Assembly: GCA_038093515.1 (NCBI GenBank)
Contig: JBBPSI010000050.1
Coordinates: 81,526-145,525 of the forward strand
Source of the DNA: Butyriboletus loyo
Lineage: Eukaryota; Basidiomycota; Agaricomycetes; Boletales; Boletaceae
Length of the DNA stretch: 64,000 nt
Reading direction: 5' to 3'
Made by a program: the position numbers and the translations under genes. Below are positions 34,021 through 45,945 of this stretch, piece by piece; the stretch's first letter is position 1; each line of letters begins with the position of its first letter. A model generated the notes under the pieces. The model saw only the letters and a list, made by a program, of their open reading frames with translations. It was not told where the DNA came from and searched no databases.

Positions 34021-36300
34021 TATACCACCAATTCTTTTGCCGACCAGCTTGGATATTCGTACGTTGAGAATCGATCCAGGTAGGAAAACATAGACAGAGA
34101 GGGAATCCTACTGAGCCTGGTCAATGAAAGATAGAGCCAAAGAACCTGAAAGAAGTTGCCTACCACGATTCATATATGCTCGACGCTCTATCCATTCTTG
34201 CCCAACAAACGATGACAGCGCCACCCTCCGTTCTATGTTCTGTCTTTTTCGTGGATGAATCGACACGCACGACCACGACGTGTAGATCGCGTCAATACAT
34301 GGACCAGGGGGACAATGGGGGACATAAACTCAACTTACGAGGGCTTCAGATTAGATGGTTGCCCCTTCCCACTGATCAGAGAGCAAGCCGCGTCGTCTTG
34401 TGGACTGCGTGTGCCCCGACTGAACCTAGAGTTATCGTGAAGTAAAAAGGGAGTGAGCACCAATGATCATTGATTCGAAAAACCTGGCAAGGAGCACCAA
34501 TGTGAATGCAAGGTCATTCATCATGCCGGGATTCGAGAAGACGAAGGACATTGAATCCACATTTGCACACTGCTGGATACGTTCAACTTTGGGGAGCTCG
34601 TTGACCTCGCCCAAATGCTAAAGGGTGGAAGTTGGAGGCATCGATGTCGCAAGTGATTTTCAATCGCCGCTGCTAGCAGTGGGCCCCATCATGATCATGA
34701 ACGGAAGGAACGCTTCAGTGACCTCTCGGATAATCGTACCTCAGTCCAGTGAGTTCGACGTTTACAATCTCTTGACTGTACCCGCGGCTGGTTGTTTCGT
34801 CTACTGGCATTCTTTGCCACGTCAGGCGGCTCGCTGGGCTTCCTTGTTCAACGCATGTCGTCGGCGTCTTCACCCTCACCCTCTGCACCGGCTCGCGACC
34901 CTCTGGCCTGGGTTCAAGTCGCAATCATTTAACATCTTGTCACTATGACTGGCAACATTCATTCTGTGACAGTGGTTGCGGAACAAAGGGGATGATGAGA
35001 CAGACGGTTTATTGTGATGGAATCGCGAATTCACACACCTCTTTTCGCACTCTGTTGGGTTGGAGCTTGTACTTGTGCACTGACCGTGCTCTGCTTGGCT
35101 TGGAGCTTTCAGTCATAAAACAATGAAGATCGCATTCTAGGAAAGATCTTCGATAGCATGCCCAGATATCCACAACTCATCCGAAGACATAGCTACGGGA
35201 CTCGGGGCCGCGTGGTCGCAGTTCAGCGATCAACGTGCGTGGGCATGACTCAGATGGTTCCAGTTCAGTTTAGCAACCATCCTGCGTGCCTCGCGGCACC
35301 TCGGCGTGCTCTTATCGCGAAACGTGCGTACGAGATGGTTGTTCCCCAGCATACGACGCAAATGGTTAGTGAAGGATGCCCGGGGGAACGTGTATGGTGA
35401 TATGGCATGGTGCTATGGTCACGATGGGCATGCCACATGGAGATATTCACGCCGCCCAGCCAATTGGCAAAAGCTCTGTGGCCTTCCCGTCATTCTATGG
35501 TGCCATCTTGTAGAGCTAATTTGTAGGTGCCGGCCCAGGCTGGGGCATATGGATACCACCTCTCGGTCGAACTACCTGGGGAAGCACTCCCAATACTGCC
35601 GCGAGCGTGTATGGTGGTTTCGTGTGTGGTCCGAACTAGGAGCCCCTCCGCACCCATACTCTTCTAACATTCCTGCATCAAATTCCTACATCCGGGTTGA
35701 TCTCCATCGACACCGCGCCAATCCAATCCTCCTCTCCTTCGCTAGCGTGTTGTCATCCTCTGCACCCCATTCGATATCCTTTGCACCCCTCTGTTCACCC
35801 AGGAAGTCGTGTCTCGCTCATATCCTCCCTCAACCCCGCCCCCGACACTATCTCCCCAAACGCCCTGGGCTGGCCTGTCGCTGCAGCCGCACCTGATCTC
35901 AGCGCGGTGGGTGGGCACGGATCCTTCTTCACTTTTACCCTCTGCGTCTTTATTCTCGTGGCTCAACACCGCACTTGCAATGTGTATATTCTCGCTGTGA
36001 TGGCGCTCCCCAGTCACTCATTTAATAATTCTGATTTCCTTATTTTCTCCCGGCATTGCCTTGCGCCACCTTTTCATATCCTCATCCAGTTGTATCGCTT
36101 GCTTCTTCCTTTCACTCACTTATTTTTATGATGTCCTTAGCTTGCATCATGTCCCTGGCGCTGGCATCGGTTTCGGGTCACCCTCTTATTCGTTTGCTTC
36201 GATCATCAGAAGTGTGATGGGGAACCCGCCTCAACCATCAGCACCATCACCTGGCACGAAAAACGACCTGTCGATCATGTAAACTCTTCCGTCATGGAAG
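34020..36300. repeat. Array blocks U and R2/R1, copy 2
   Basis: The same order of segments as 27180-29640, starting with TTTTGCCGACCAGCTTGGATATTCG near 34037. The minus-strand coding-like frames are more damaged here: a stop interrupts the FAIPSQ-TVCLIIPFVPQ segment near 35010, and small indels are present. The right part includes CAATACTGCCGCGAGCGTG and the GACCTGTCGATCATGTAAAC end. No intact gene is found. Confidence 0.6.
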
Positions 36301-37904
36301 TCGACTCAGAATGAAGCGCAGAGAAAGTCAGTCAAACTACGGAGAAGATGTACATACTACTCCAGGCAGATCACCATCTCGATTTTCTTCATCGCTTCTT
36401 AGAGATAGGTTCATTTCGATCTAGCCAAGCAGGGCAAATGCAAATGTCGGGGAACATGGCCACAAGCGACGACGGAACAGAAACACCGTGCAAGCGCAGT
36501 TGGTAAACCGAGCTAGGTGAGTGACGTACATCTGTGCGGTCTCGTACGGTGACCGTTACTTGGGCATCTTGGCCAGATCGCTGAGCAAGGATTCTGGCAC
36601 TTCGGGGGGGACACACCGCAGTCTCGACCGAACCTGTCGCCGAGCCTCACACCCATTACAAGGACGACGAAATGCATCAACGATGCCAAGCCACCATTGA
36701 CAAACTACCTCGAGATGCGTCGGCGTGGGTAGAGTGATGAACGGTTTTGGAAGTCGCGAGGCGAACAGACGTCCAGCAAATCGTTTTGTCGCTGGGTTAC
36801 CTAGACTGGAGTGGACGCTGGCGAGCAGAAATATGTTTGGGTTCGGAGAGATGGCCTAATACGTTTCGTCCGGGTTCTTTGTGCACTGGAGAATGTGATG
36901 CCCGACGCCCGACACAAGTCCATCCATGGTGCGTGGGAGGTATCCCGAGGAACCTAGTGTCTATAGAGTACACTTTGACTCTGTAGACGTCGACAGACAA
37001 GGAATGAAAACTGTTCTTGAAATACGCACCTCTGCTGCCTCCGGACAGTGATATTGAATAAGACGGGCTGTTTCCCGATGCATTCTCGAGAGTTCACACT
37101 AATGATGGCGTCCGACGAGGGCGAGCTGGCACGAGCCCCCCCGAAGTTTGACCTCTTTAGCGCATCGCTTCACTCGTGAAACGAGGCAAAGGTTTCCTCG
37201 CAGCGCGATGCCCGTGTCGCTGGGGAGCCTCTCGAGTAGATGATTGGCAACAAATGTGTCGAGGAACATATACGTCGGCGAGTCGTCTGAACTTGGTTAG
37301 ACTCTGGATATGTATGTCGTGTGCGATGGATCGGGGAGAGTCGAACCTGGCGTGACGAACCAGAGATTATAAGACGCTAACGTCCTTGCCAAAAGTCGGT
37401 TGTAGTAGCTCGGACATCCTAATGCACAACCTCATACATCGTTTGGTTTGATATAGCTCTAATCGATCAAACACTGTCCTTCAACCCCAACCTCCGTGTC
37501 TAGGTTTCATCAATGACCATCGATCATGGACGCGCTCATCGGGATTCATACTGATGCCTGAAAGATGACACAGACTCAAGGAAACACACGATCGATGCCC
37601 ACATACTTGTGACTTGGAGAGTATCTACATGTATTGCATGCAGTCACCTGGACCATTCCGTCCCATCGTGTGTACCTGAGCGAATACACAACATCTATTT
37701 GGGTAAGCTGATCGAAATAGTAGGTAACCGGATCGAAATGGTAGCGTTGCCCGATCCTTCTTGTTGCTGACCCATTGTGAGCCTAACGATGTAAGCTAAT
37801 GGAAATCACGCGTACCGTTACATGGACCCTCTCGGTTGAGAGAGGAGATGGATCCTGTGGTTGTTGCGCCTAGTAGGGCGTGAGCTGTCATGACGAGATC
37901 CACA
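36300..37904. repeat. Array block R3, copy 1, and 3' flank of W3
   Basis: 36300-37560 matches 56600-57990, and parts match 40200-41110 and 52200-52930. Landmarks are GGAGAAGATGTACATACTACTCC, CGTGCAAGCGCAGTTGGTAAACC, CGAACAGACGTCCAGCAAATC and CCAAAAGTCGGTTGTAGTAGC. A minus-strand exon-like frame around 36,560-36,690 and another giving TYMFLDTFVANHLLERLP near 37,270 have counterparts in the partner copies, but I cannot name the gene. The last 250 bp are the conserved WD40 3' flank. Confidence 0.55.
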
Positions 37905-39775
37905 TTACGAGAAAAGACACACGGGGTCTACTGTTCCAGGATCCGTCGCACTATGGGAAGTATGTTGGATTGGACGGTTGGAAACAGCGGCCTTGCGACG
38001 CGATTTACGCTGTGACATGTGATGAGTCCCTGCATACAGATCCGAAGAACAACCGACCTTTGGCCTTGTGGGGTTTGTTGCGACCGATCGCTACGATGTA
38101 TGTGAGACACACCGCATCCGAAATGAGCAAACACTTACTTTATCAGGTCGACCTGCGGCCATCCTGGAAGGTCCTTCATTGGTGACATCCACCGATGAAC
38201 GGGAAGGTGATCGACGATCCGCAGGCTGGCGCGATTTTCCGGACCGTCGGTCAGGCTGATGTGCAGTGACATCCTGGTGACCCTTCCTCTGTAGCAACCA
38301 TCTGAATATCGAGCGGCCATGGCGTGACCCGACAGTGTCGAGATTTCGCTCTGCACGTGTCGGTACCTCATCCTCCTGGGGATGGGTAGAACAAGCCGGG
38401 GACGGTGGCTGCAGCGGAGTCAATACACAGACAAAAGACGAATGAGTGGTGACGAACCTCGTCAAAGTCAAATTGAGGACCTGGCGTGCTTGACGGTACC
38501 TCAACCTATACCATTGTGAACACTCGCTCGGAGGTTAAAACAATCAAACTCATACATCGAGGACATCAGGATTTTTCTGTTGTATGTACACGATGAGGCC
38601 CTCGCAACTGTTTTTGTGATGGAATGACAAACTCATACCGAATTTAAGTCAGGTGGTTGATCGCCACGGGCACCCGAGATTGAAGGTTGCTTGTCTTGCT
38701 CGGCAGTAGATGCCTAACATATACTTTGTCAACATGGAGACTTATCCGACATGCCAGGACTAGTACTTACATGGAAAGGTCCATTCAAGTCTGGCAGAAT
38801 GTTGCTGAGATCATGTATGACAATTTTCCCGTCGCGTCGTCCAATCGCGAGATAACAGTGGCTGCCTGGAGAGAGGGCAATGGACCAGAACTCGCCACTG
38901 ACCTCGATGACAGGCTCCATCCGAGTCAGTGTTGATGTGTCCAGAAAGATGATTGAATACTCTCCGAATGTAGCAATGAATTTACCATTCGTGGCCAGAG
39001 CGAGAGAGCGGACGTCCCTGTTGCCATCATGGAGAATGGGCGATTCAGCGAGTTGGGACCCAGTGGAGGTGTCGAATGATCTGATTTTGTTGTCATCGGA
39101 CACAGCAAACAGTTGCTGATCATCGGCTGACCATGCGAGCGGAGTGCCCAAATTCCTGGGTGCCTGAGTCTGGATGATGAGGAGCTCGTCGCCGTTGTGA
39201 CTGTCGAAGATGCGGATGGAGCTCCCAGCAGTGGCAGTGGCAAGATGGTCGCCACTCCGCGAGAATTTGATTCCAATGACTATACCGTCGTGTTTGAGCG
39301 GGCCAACGAGTCTCTGCCCTGTGGCGATGCCCCAAATGCTTGCACTCTTTCCACCCTCTCCGCCAGACCCAGTCCCGGTGGCCAACCTGCTCGAATCCGG
39401 GGTGACGTCGACCGCGAACATGTAGTTGCATCTGCTGCCCTCCACGTCGACGACCTTTTCATGCAGCTCTGCATCCCATACACTGGCTCCCTCCCGTCGA
39501 GTCCCGCACACGATCCATTTGTGATTCCCTGACGCAGAAATCGCATACAACTTCATTCCCGTTTGCTGTCCGACCTCTTGGCCGTCCGCAAGTCGCCATC
39601 GTCGAATCCCACCCTCACCTCCACCTAAAACATGCTTTCCATCAGGGTGGAACGCAACTGCGTATACATAGCCATCGTGGCCGGTGTCAAGTACCATCGT
39701 TTGGTCTTGCTGAATTGTCAACATATACTCATGCACTCCATGAAGCTGCCACGCACCAGTATTCGTCGACGACAT
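37905..39775 (-). CDS. WD40 beta-propeller protein, array copy W3
   Basis: Exons 39775-39757, 39705-38771, 38713-38639, 38505-38458, 38408-38139 and 38090-37905 give 510 aa. Blades include HPDGKHVLGGGEGGIRRWRL, ASIWGIATGQRLVGPL, FSRSGDHLATATAGSSIRIF and DRKIVIHDL-type ends. Exon 2 is slightly longer than in other copies, with a Gly/Ser-rich GTGSGGEGGKS insert between blades. The 51-nt intron 1 has no stop in frame (TGG and CAA where other copies have TAG and TAA). If retained it would add 17 residues (AWQLHGVHEYMLTIQQ region) without breaking the protein. The C-terminus stops at the short position (VCLFS). Confidence 0.85.
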
Positions 39776-41418
39776 CTCACCGATGGCAGACAAACGTCCG
39801 TGTCGAAATGTCAAGGAGCAAAGTCTTTCGATTCCTCGTGGTGCGCAAAGTTGCTGTGTAAACACGTTTCCTTATTTAAATATGGGCTCTTTGCGCAGGT
39901 GCCTCGTGTTTTTGGTGCTGTCCCACTCGCAACCACGCACAAAATGCGGCTCGTTCTCGAAATTCTGTTGGGCCACAGGACGTACAAAATCTGAAACTTG
40001 GTTTCAAACGGTTAATAATGCACCGTGTCGTGCCTTGTTCTCTCCTTTCTATTATTATTCCTATTTTATATTTTCAACTTGCACCACGACCCTGGCACAT
40101 TCGCATCGTTTTGGGAATCTCTTGTCGATCACCATAGGTGCGATGGGGAGCCTGCCTGAGCTGGTACCACCATCTACTTGGTACGAGGAACGACTTATTT
40201 AGGCCAATAACTCACCCCGTCGTTGAGGTTGATCCAAGGTGAAGCCTAGAAAAAGCGAATCAAAATTACAGGAGAAGATGTACATACCATGTCGGGCACG
40301 CCCGGCGGTCTGCGAACCACCGTCGAGATTTTCCTTGACCAAGTCAGAGCAATCACTCGGATGATAAAAGGTTCGTTTCAATCAAGCCAAGCATCACGAG
40401 GACGGCGGCGAGGGACGGACGGAACGGGGACACCATGCAAGCGCGACCGGTAAATCGAAGTTAATCAGTGGCGTACATCGGTTCAGTTTCGTGCGCGAAC
40501 CTGGCATCGACGATCAATAACGACTTTGAGCATCGTTGAGCGAGGATGATGGCACGTCAAGGAGGTACATCGCGACTTCGATGTTGCCGAAGCTGTCCCC
40601 GATCCCTCTGCTCCACCACGGTCCCGTTGATGGGTGGTGATGATCTCTCGTCTGAAAGGTTTGCGCCGACAGCCGGGCTGCTTACAAACAGTCGGTTGCT
40701 GGAATGCAGATACCAACGAACTGCGCGCCGCTCGCGAAGTGGTCGGTTTGGCGATATATCGCCCCTCGAGGGGTACTGGTGGGCATCCTCACAGGATTAC
40801 TAGTAGAGGCGCCACATCATCAGACCCACCCTCCCATTCGCGTCGAACCTCATCCAAGTGATAGAACTTGCAGGGCAACACCAAGTCTCCGAACGCGACC
40901 TGAATCGGAGACGAGATCGTGCACATGCAATAGGGTGCCTGGAAGACATGGTAGGACCAAAAAAAGGTGGATGGGAGGGGATGTTGGAGAAGAAACGTGC
41001 GCGAGGAAAGACCTATTGTCCGTGGGTATGAAGGGAACGAGTCGATGTTGCTTAGCGGTGGGGACAGTTTGTTTCCTACCTCCGTGTATGTATAAACTCC
41101 ATCGGTGACCATTCGGTGAACATCCTGACAAGCTCAATCATGAACGGGTTTATCAGCGTTCATTCTGATGCCCACGAGGTGACATTGAAGTCAAAAGCAC
41201 TGCACGTTCGATGTCCATAGGCTTACCATCCAGAGTAGTATACACGTGTGTCGTACTGGGTTACCTTGGAGATATCAATGCGCCTCATCGTGTGCACCTG
41301 AGCGAATACACAACATCCATGAGGGTAATCTGAGCGAAATGGTAGCATGACCTGATCCTTGCTGATGCTGATCTACTATAAGTCTAACGATTCAAACCAA
41401 AGGAAATCGTGCGCACCA
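39776..41418. repeat. Spacer between W3 and W4 with diverged R1 and R3 blocks
   Basis: No gene is seen. 40060-40220 is a diverged R1 end (CACGACCCTGGCACATTCG, TTGGTACGAGGAACGAC). 40230-41100 is a diverged R3 block, whose minus-strand frame near 40,600 (RGIGDSFGNIEVAMYLLDVP) parallels ARLGDRVTNIETVVRLLEVP near 56,900. The right end is the conserved WD40 3' flank. This is the shortest spacer in the array; the P450 and U blocks are absent here. Confidence 0.5.
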
Positions 41419-43371
41419 TTACATAGACCCCCACGACAGAGGGTTCAGAGGTATTATTCTCTTGTTGCACCTAGTAGGACGTGAGCTGTCACGACGAAGT
41501 CCACACCACGAGAAAAAACACACATGGTCTGCTGTGCCTGGATCCGCTGCACTTTGTCCGATGTGTGAAGCATCTTGGTTGGGACGGTTGGGAACAGGGG
41601 CCTTGCGACGTGATTTATGCTTTGACTGTGACATGTGGTAAGTCCCTGCATACAGATCCGAAGAACAACGAACCTTTGGCCTTGTGGGGTTTGTTGCAAC
41701 CGAACGCTAAGATGATATGTGAGACACACCGCATCTGAAATGAGCAACGCTTACTTTATCAGGTCGAGCTGCGGCCATCCTGGAAGGTCCTTCATTGGTG
41801 ACATCCACCGATAAGCGAGGTGATCGACGATCCGCAGGCTGACGCGACTTTCCGGTCTGTTGGTCAAGGTGATGTGAAGCGGCGTCTTGGTGAGTCTTCC
41901 TCTGTAGAAACCATTTGAGTATCGAACGACCATGGCGTGACCCGACAGTGTCGAGATTTCGGTCTGCAGACCTCGGCACCTCATCCTCCCGGGGATGGGC
42001 GGAAGAAGGGGATGGTGGCTGCAGCGGAGTCAAGCCACAGACAAAAGACGAATGAAGTGGTGACGAACCTCATCAAAGTCGAATTGAGGACCTGGCGCGC
42101 TTGAAGGCACCTCGATCTATACCATCGTGAACATTCACTTCGAGGTTAAAACGAATGAATTCATACATCGAGGACATCACGACCTTGCTGTTATATGTAC
42201 ACGCTGCGGTCAGCAACTGTTTTGATGATGGAATGACAAACTCGTACCGAATTTGAGTCGGGCGGTTGATTGTCATGGGCACCCGATGTCGAAGGTTGCT
42301 TGTCTTGCTCACCAGTAGATGCCTAACATATATTTCATCAACACAGGGACTTATCCAACATGACAGGAGTAGAAAGGCACAAGTACTTACATGGAAAGGT
42401 CCATACAGGTCTGGTAGAATGTTGCTGAGATCACGTATTACGATTTTCCCGTCAACTCGTCCAGTCGCGAGATAGCGGCTGTCTGGGGAGACAGCAATGG
42501 AGCGCAACTGTTCACTGTCCTCAATGACAGGGTTGATCTGAGTCAATGTTGATGTGTCCAGGAACGAAATTGAATGCTGTATGAATGTAGCAATGAATTT
42601 GCCATTTGCGGCTAGAGCAAGAGAGAAGATGTCCCGGCCATCACAGAGAATGGGCGATTGAGCAAGTTGTGACCCAGTGGAGATGTCAAATGATCTGATT
42701 TTGTGGTCTTGGGATGTGGCAAAAATCTGCTGATCATCGCCTGACCATGCAAGCGGAGTGATCAGACCCCGGGAATTCTCAGTCTGGATGGTGATGAGTT
42801 GGTCGCCGTTGTGACTGTTGAAAATTCGGATGGACCTCTCGTAGGTGGCAGTGGCGATGTAGTTGCCATCCCGAGAGAATTTGATTCCAGTGACCCAGTC
42901 GTCGTGTTTGAGCGGGCCAACGAGTCTCTGCCCGCTTGCGATGCTCCAAATGTTTGCTTCATATTTTGTAGCCCCACCAGTGGCAAACCTGCTTGAATCC
43001 GGGGAGACGTCGACTGCACTCACAAAATTTGTGCTCTCCACGTCGACAACCTTTTCATGCAGCTCTGCATCCCATACACTTGCCCCCGCCCCGTCAGTGC
43101 CGCACACGATCCATTTATGATCTCCTGACACAGAAATTGCGCACAACTTCATTCCCATTTGCTGTCCGACTTCTTGGCCATCCGCAAGTCGCCAGCGTCG
43201 AATCCCACCATTACCACCGCCTAAAACATGCTTTCCATCGGGGTGGAACGCAACTGCGTATACATAGCCATCGTGGCCGGTGTCAAGTACCATCGTTTGG
43301 TCTTACTGAATTGTCAGCATATACTCATGCACTCCATGAAGCTGCTACGCACCGGTATTCGTCGACGACAT
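41419..43371 (-). CDS. WD40 beta-propeller protein, array copy W4
   Basis: Exons 43371-43353, 43301-42391, 42322-42248, 42116-42069, 42018-41755 and 41706-41419 give 534 aa. The N-terminus is MSSTNTDQTMVLDTGHDGYV. The GAC codon is only completed if intron 1 ends at the AAG of CAGTAAG, not at the CAG four bases earlier. The blades are as in W2, its closest relative by C-terminus: both read through the short stop and end with CNKRIIPLNPLSWGSM. Exon 4 encodes IEVPSSAPGPQFDFDE. A P450 pseudogene with its 3' flank lies upstream, so W2 and W4 belong to the same type of composite unit. Confidence 0.85.
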
Positions 43372-43569
43372 TCCCACTGATGGCAATTGTTGGTATCGGA
43401 ATGTCAAGGAGCAACGCGTTTCGGTTTACTCGTGGTGCGCAAAGTTGCTGTATAAACATGTTTCCTTATTCTCAATATGGTCTCTTTACCCTGGTACCTT
43501 GTGCCTTGGGCGCTTTCTCACTCGAATCCCAATCGGCGAAACTTGCCCTCTTTGCCAAGGGCAATCCGT

Positions 43570-44385
43570 CGTTGCTCGTGTTGTGGCGAGCTCAATTCCG
43601 GCTTCTCAGAATGCCACACTTCCATGACACGACCTCGGTGTCAAAAAAGGTCGTGACCCGGGCCGTACAGCTTCCGCCATCGCTGGGTATTCTCGCCTCC
43701 ATCAAAGCTATGAGCCGGTTCACCGAGGACTTTCCCGATGAGAATAATCTGACCTGCCTGAACTCCTTGGACACTTACTGCGCATTTGATGGAATGTTTG
43801 GGCAAGTGTGAATAGATGGACCATGGCGTACTCCATCATCAACCCTCGCCTCAAGGATTGTAGCAATCAATTTCCCCTCTGGACTATTGAACGGTAGGAA
43901 ACACTATCAGACACCGTTTTCTATCTGCTGTTGGACACAGTAGAAGCAGCCCGAGTAATGACTCGGCAGTGAGTTCATGTTGCTTGTCCGTGAGTCCTTA
44001 ATGCACTCTCCATGATAAACGTGGTCATGGAATACCTACAAGGCTGTGCGCAGCAACAAAACGGTGAATCCGAAATGCGGGCTGCATTGCTCGGGACTTT
44101 GATGCTGTCTTGGTGCACCGAAACTACATCTCAAACTCCGTAAGCTTTGTTGCAGCAGTCTTGTACTATGTAATCCAGTTATTTGAGCGACATCTCCGCT
44201 CAATGTTCACAATGTCCAGACAAAATTGCGCATAGCATACGGGCGGAACCCTGATATAACTGGCATCCGACCCTGGCTGTAGGATTAGCACATTACTGGC
44301 ACGGATGATCCGGATAAACACAAGGTCCCGTTGAACACCTACGATATCAGACATCGACAACATCCACTCTCGTCCTACCGAGTCC
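43570..44385. repeat. P450 3'-flank repeat, copy 2 (partner 16740-17321)
   Basis: Begins within the upstream flank of W4 (GCGAGCTCAATTCCGGCTTCTC) and runs to the end of the P450 pseudogene, parallel to 16740-17321. It contains about 230 bp not present in the first copy (about 43,840-44,030). No gene is recognised. Confidence 0.75.
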
Positions 44386-45945
44386 GCTTTCTAAACATCA
44401 CTTTTGCCGTGGAGTTGGCTGCCATCCTAGACCCGATGTGCAAACTCCGTGGACGAGTCGTATTCTCCTCGAGCTTGACATCGTACGTCGTAACGATATG
44501 GGCCAACATCGTTTTGAGCTCAGCTACGGCAAAGAATCGACCAGGACTAGCGAAGATAAAAAAAGATCAGTACAGGTATGGATGGCGATCGATGACAGAC
44601 GAGCGCACCACGCATGTCGACCGTGTCCAAAGGATAAATACTCAGAGGAGGTTGCGACAAATTGATGCTTCGTGCCTGCCTCGTCATCTTCGCCCATGTG
44701 TGCGAACTGGAACGGATTAAACACCTCCGCATTTTCGTACAACGCGTCATCGTAATGCAACGCTAAGAGACCCGCATTGATCCTAGTGCCCTTCGGGATC
44801 AACGTCCCATCGGAGAACATAAAGTCCTTTCTGGCCTTGCGATCCAAGCCCACTAGAGAACGAAAGTGGATATGAATTGCTAGCGTGATGTGGAGGGAAA
44901 AAGAAGAGGGGGGGGGGAAGTGACGGACAAATCTCGACGCCCTCCATGCGTATACTCTCCCTCAGGAAACTGTCGACTTTGCGCATCTTGCCCAAGGACG
45001 TTTTCGACCACCCCTCTGTCTCGACGATAGCCTCGACTTCTTCGCGGAGCGGCTGCACATACTGAGGGTTCGCTGCTAGGTTGTAGAGCGCATGTGTGAA
45101 CACCTGAGATCCAGTATTACCAAAAGACCCAGACATGATTACCAAGTCATACGTACGTTGGATGATGTCTATACAGTGAATAAGGTGAATGTCACATACT
45201 TGCAGATAGCGGCACGCACGCACGCGAATAGCAGCAATGTCGGTTGCCAGCACGCGGTTCGTCAAGGCTTCAACCGTGGCATCTGGACCTCTTCATACAT
45301 CAGCCATGATAAAAGGTCGTGCTACAAAAAAATGAACATAGTGCCGCCCACATAAGGCCGACGCGGGTTCTCAGCCCAGTCCTTCCCATACTCGTTCAAA
45401 TATTTTTGTGGCTCCTCAATGATTGGACGAAGATGCCCCACGCCCCGCCTAATGGTCTCAGGATGTTTGCAATAAAACGAGCAGCTAGGCTATCAAGAAG
45501 GCACCGCGGACAGCGAATTGTCAGGAACGTACGGTGTCCGAAATTTCCGGGAAAAGCTCAATGACAACACTGCTTGTGGCAGCATCAATAGTATACTGGG
45601 TATCGAGAGCCAAAAAATCCGGATTACGACCTACAACGAAGGCTCGAAAACGCAAGTGGGACAGAAAGGGAATGCATACAGAGTGGAATGATCTGTTGCT
45701 AACCCTGCATATGATCTGCTGAACAGTCCTCAACACTATTACACTCTGTCATCCAATATGAGTGACTCGTTACTTCTGATGACAGGAAACATGTTACTAT
45801 TGTTTTTGAGGTCAAAACTTCGTCGAAAGCCTTGATGATCTCATCCCGATATTACGAGTGAGTTGTGGGCGTATCACTCTGACGTGGTAGCGATCGTTCA
45901 GAACGTCAGACCCCATCGTGAATTCGAACATAACGTCCTGTCTAT
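44386..45945 (-). pseudogene. Cytochrome P450 pseudogene, best-preserved array copy
   Basis: Exons 12 to 4 match the intact gene closely: PGRFFAVAELKTMLAHIVTT, RKARKDFMFSDGTLIPKGTR and NAEVFNPFQFAHMGEDDEAG with FGHGRHA, QYVQPLREEVEAIVETEGWS, NPDFLALDTQYTIDAATSS, and DVMFEFTMGSDVLNDRYH (near 45,930). Exon 8 has a 1-bp loss (near 45,290) that turns the DEGGPNVTVEDL region out of frame into a stop. Exon 7 ends abnormally, and exons 1-3 are replaced by block U. It cannot encode a P450, but its haem region is intact in sequence. Confidence 0.87.

Noticed and set aside
44386..45945. A possible second functional P450.
   Set aside because: The 1-bp loss in exon 8 and the missing exons 1-3 rule out a complete protein, although exons 10-12 are well preserved.
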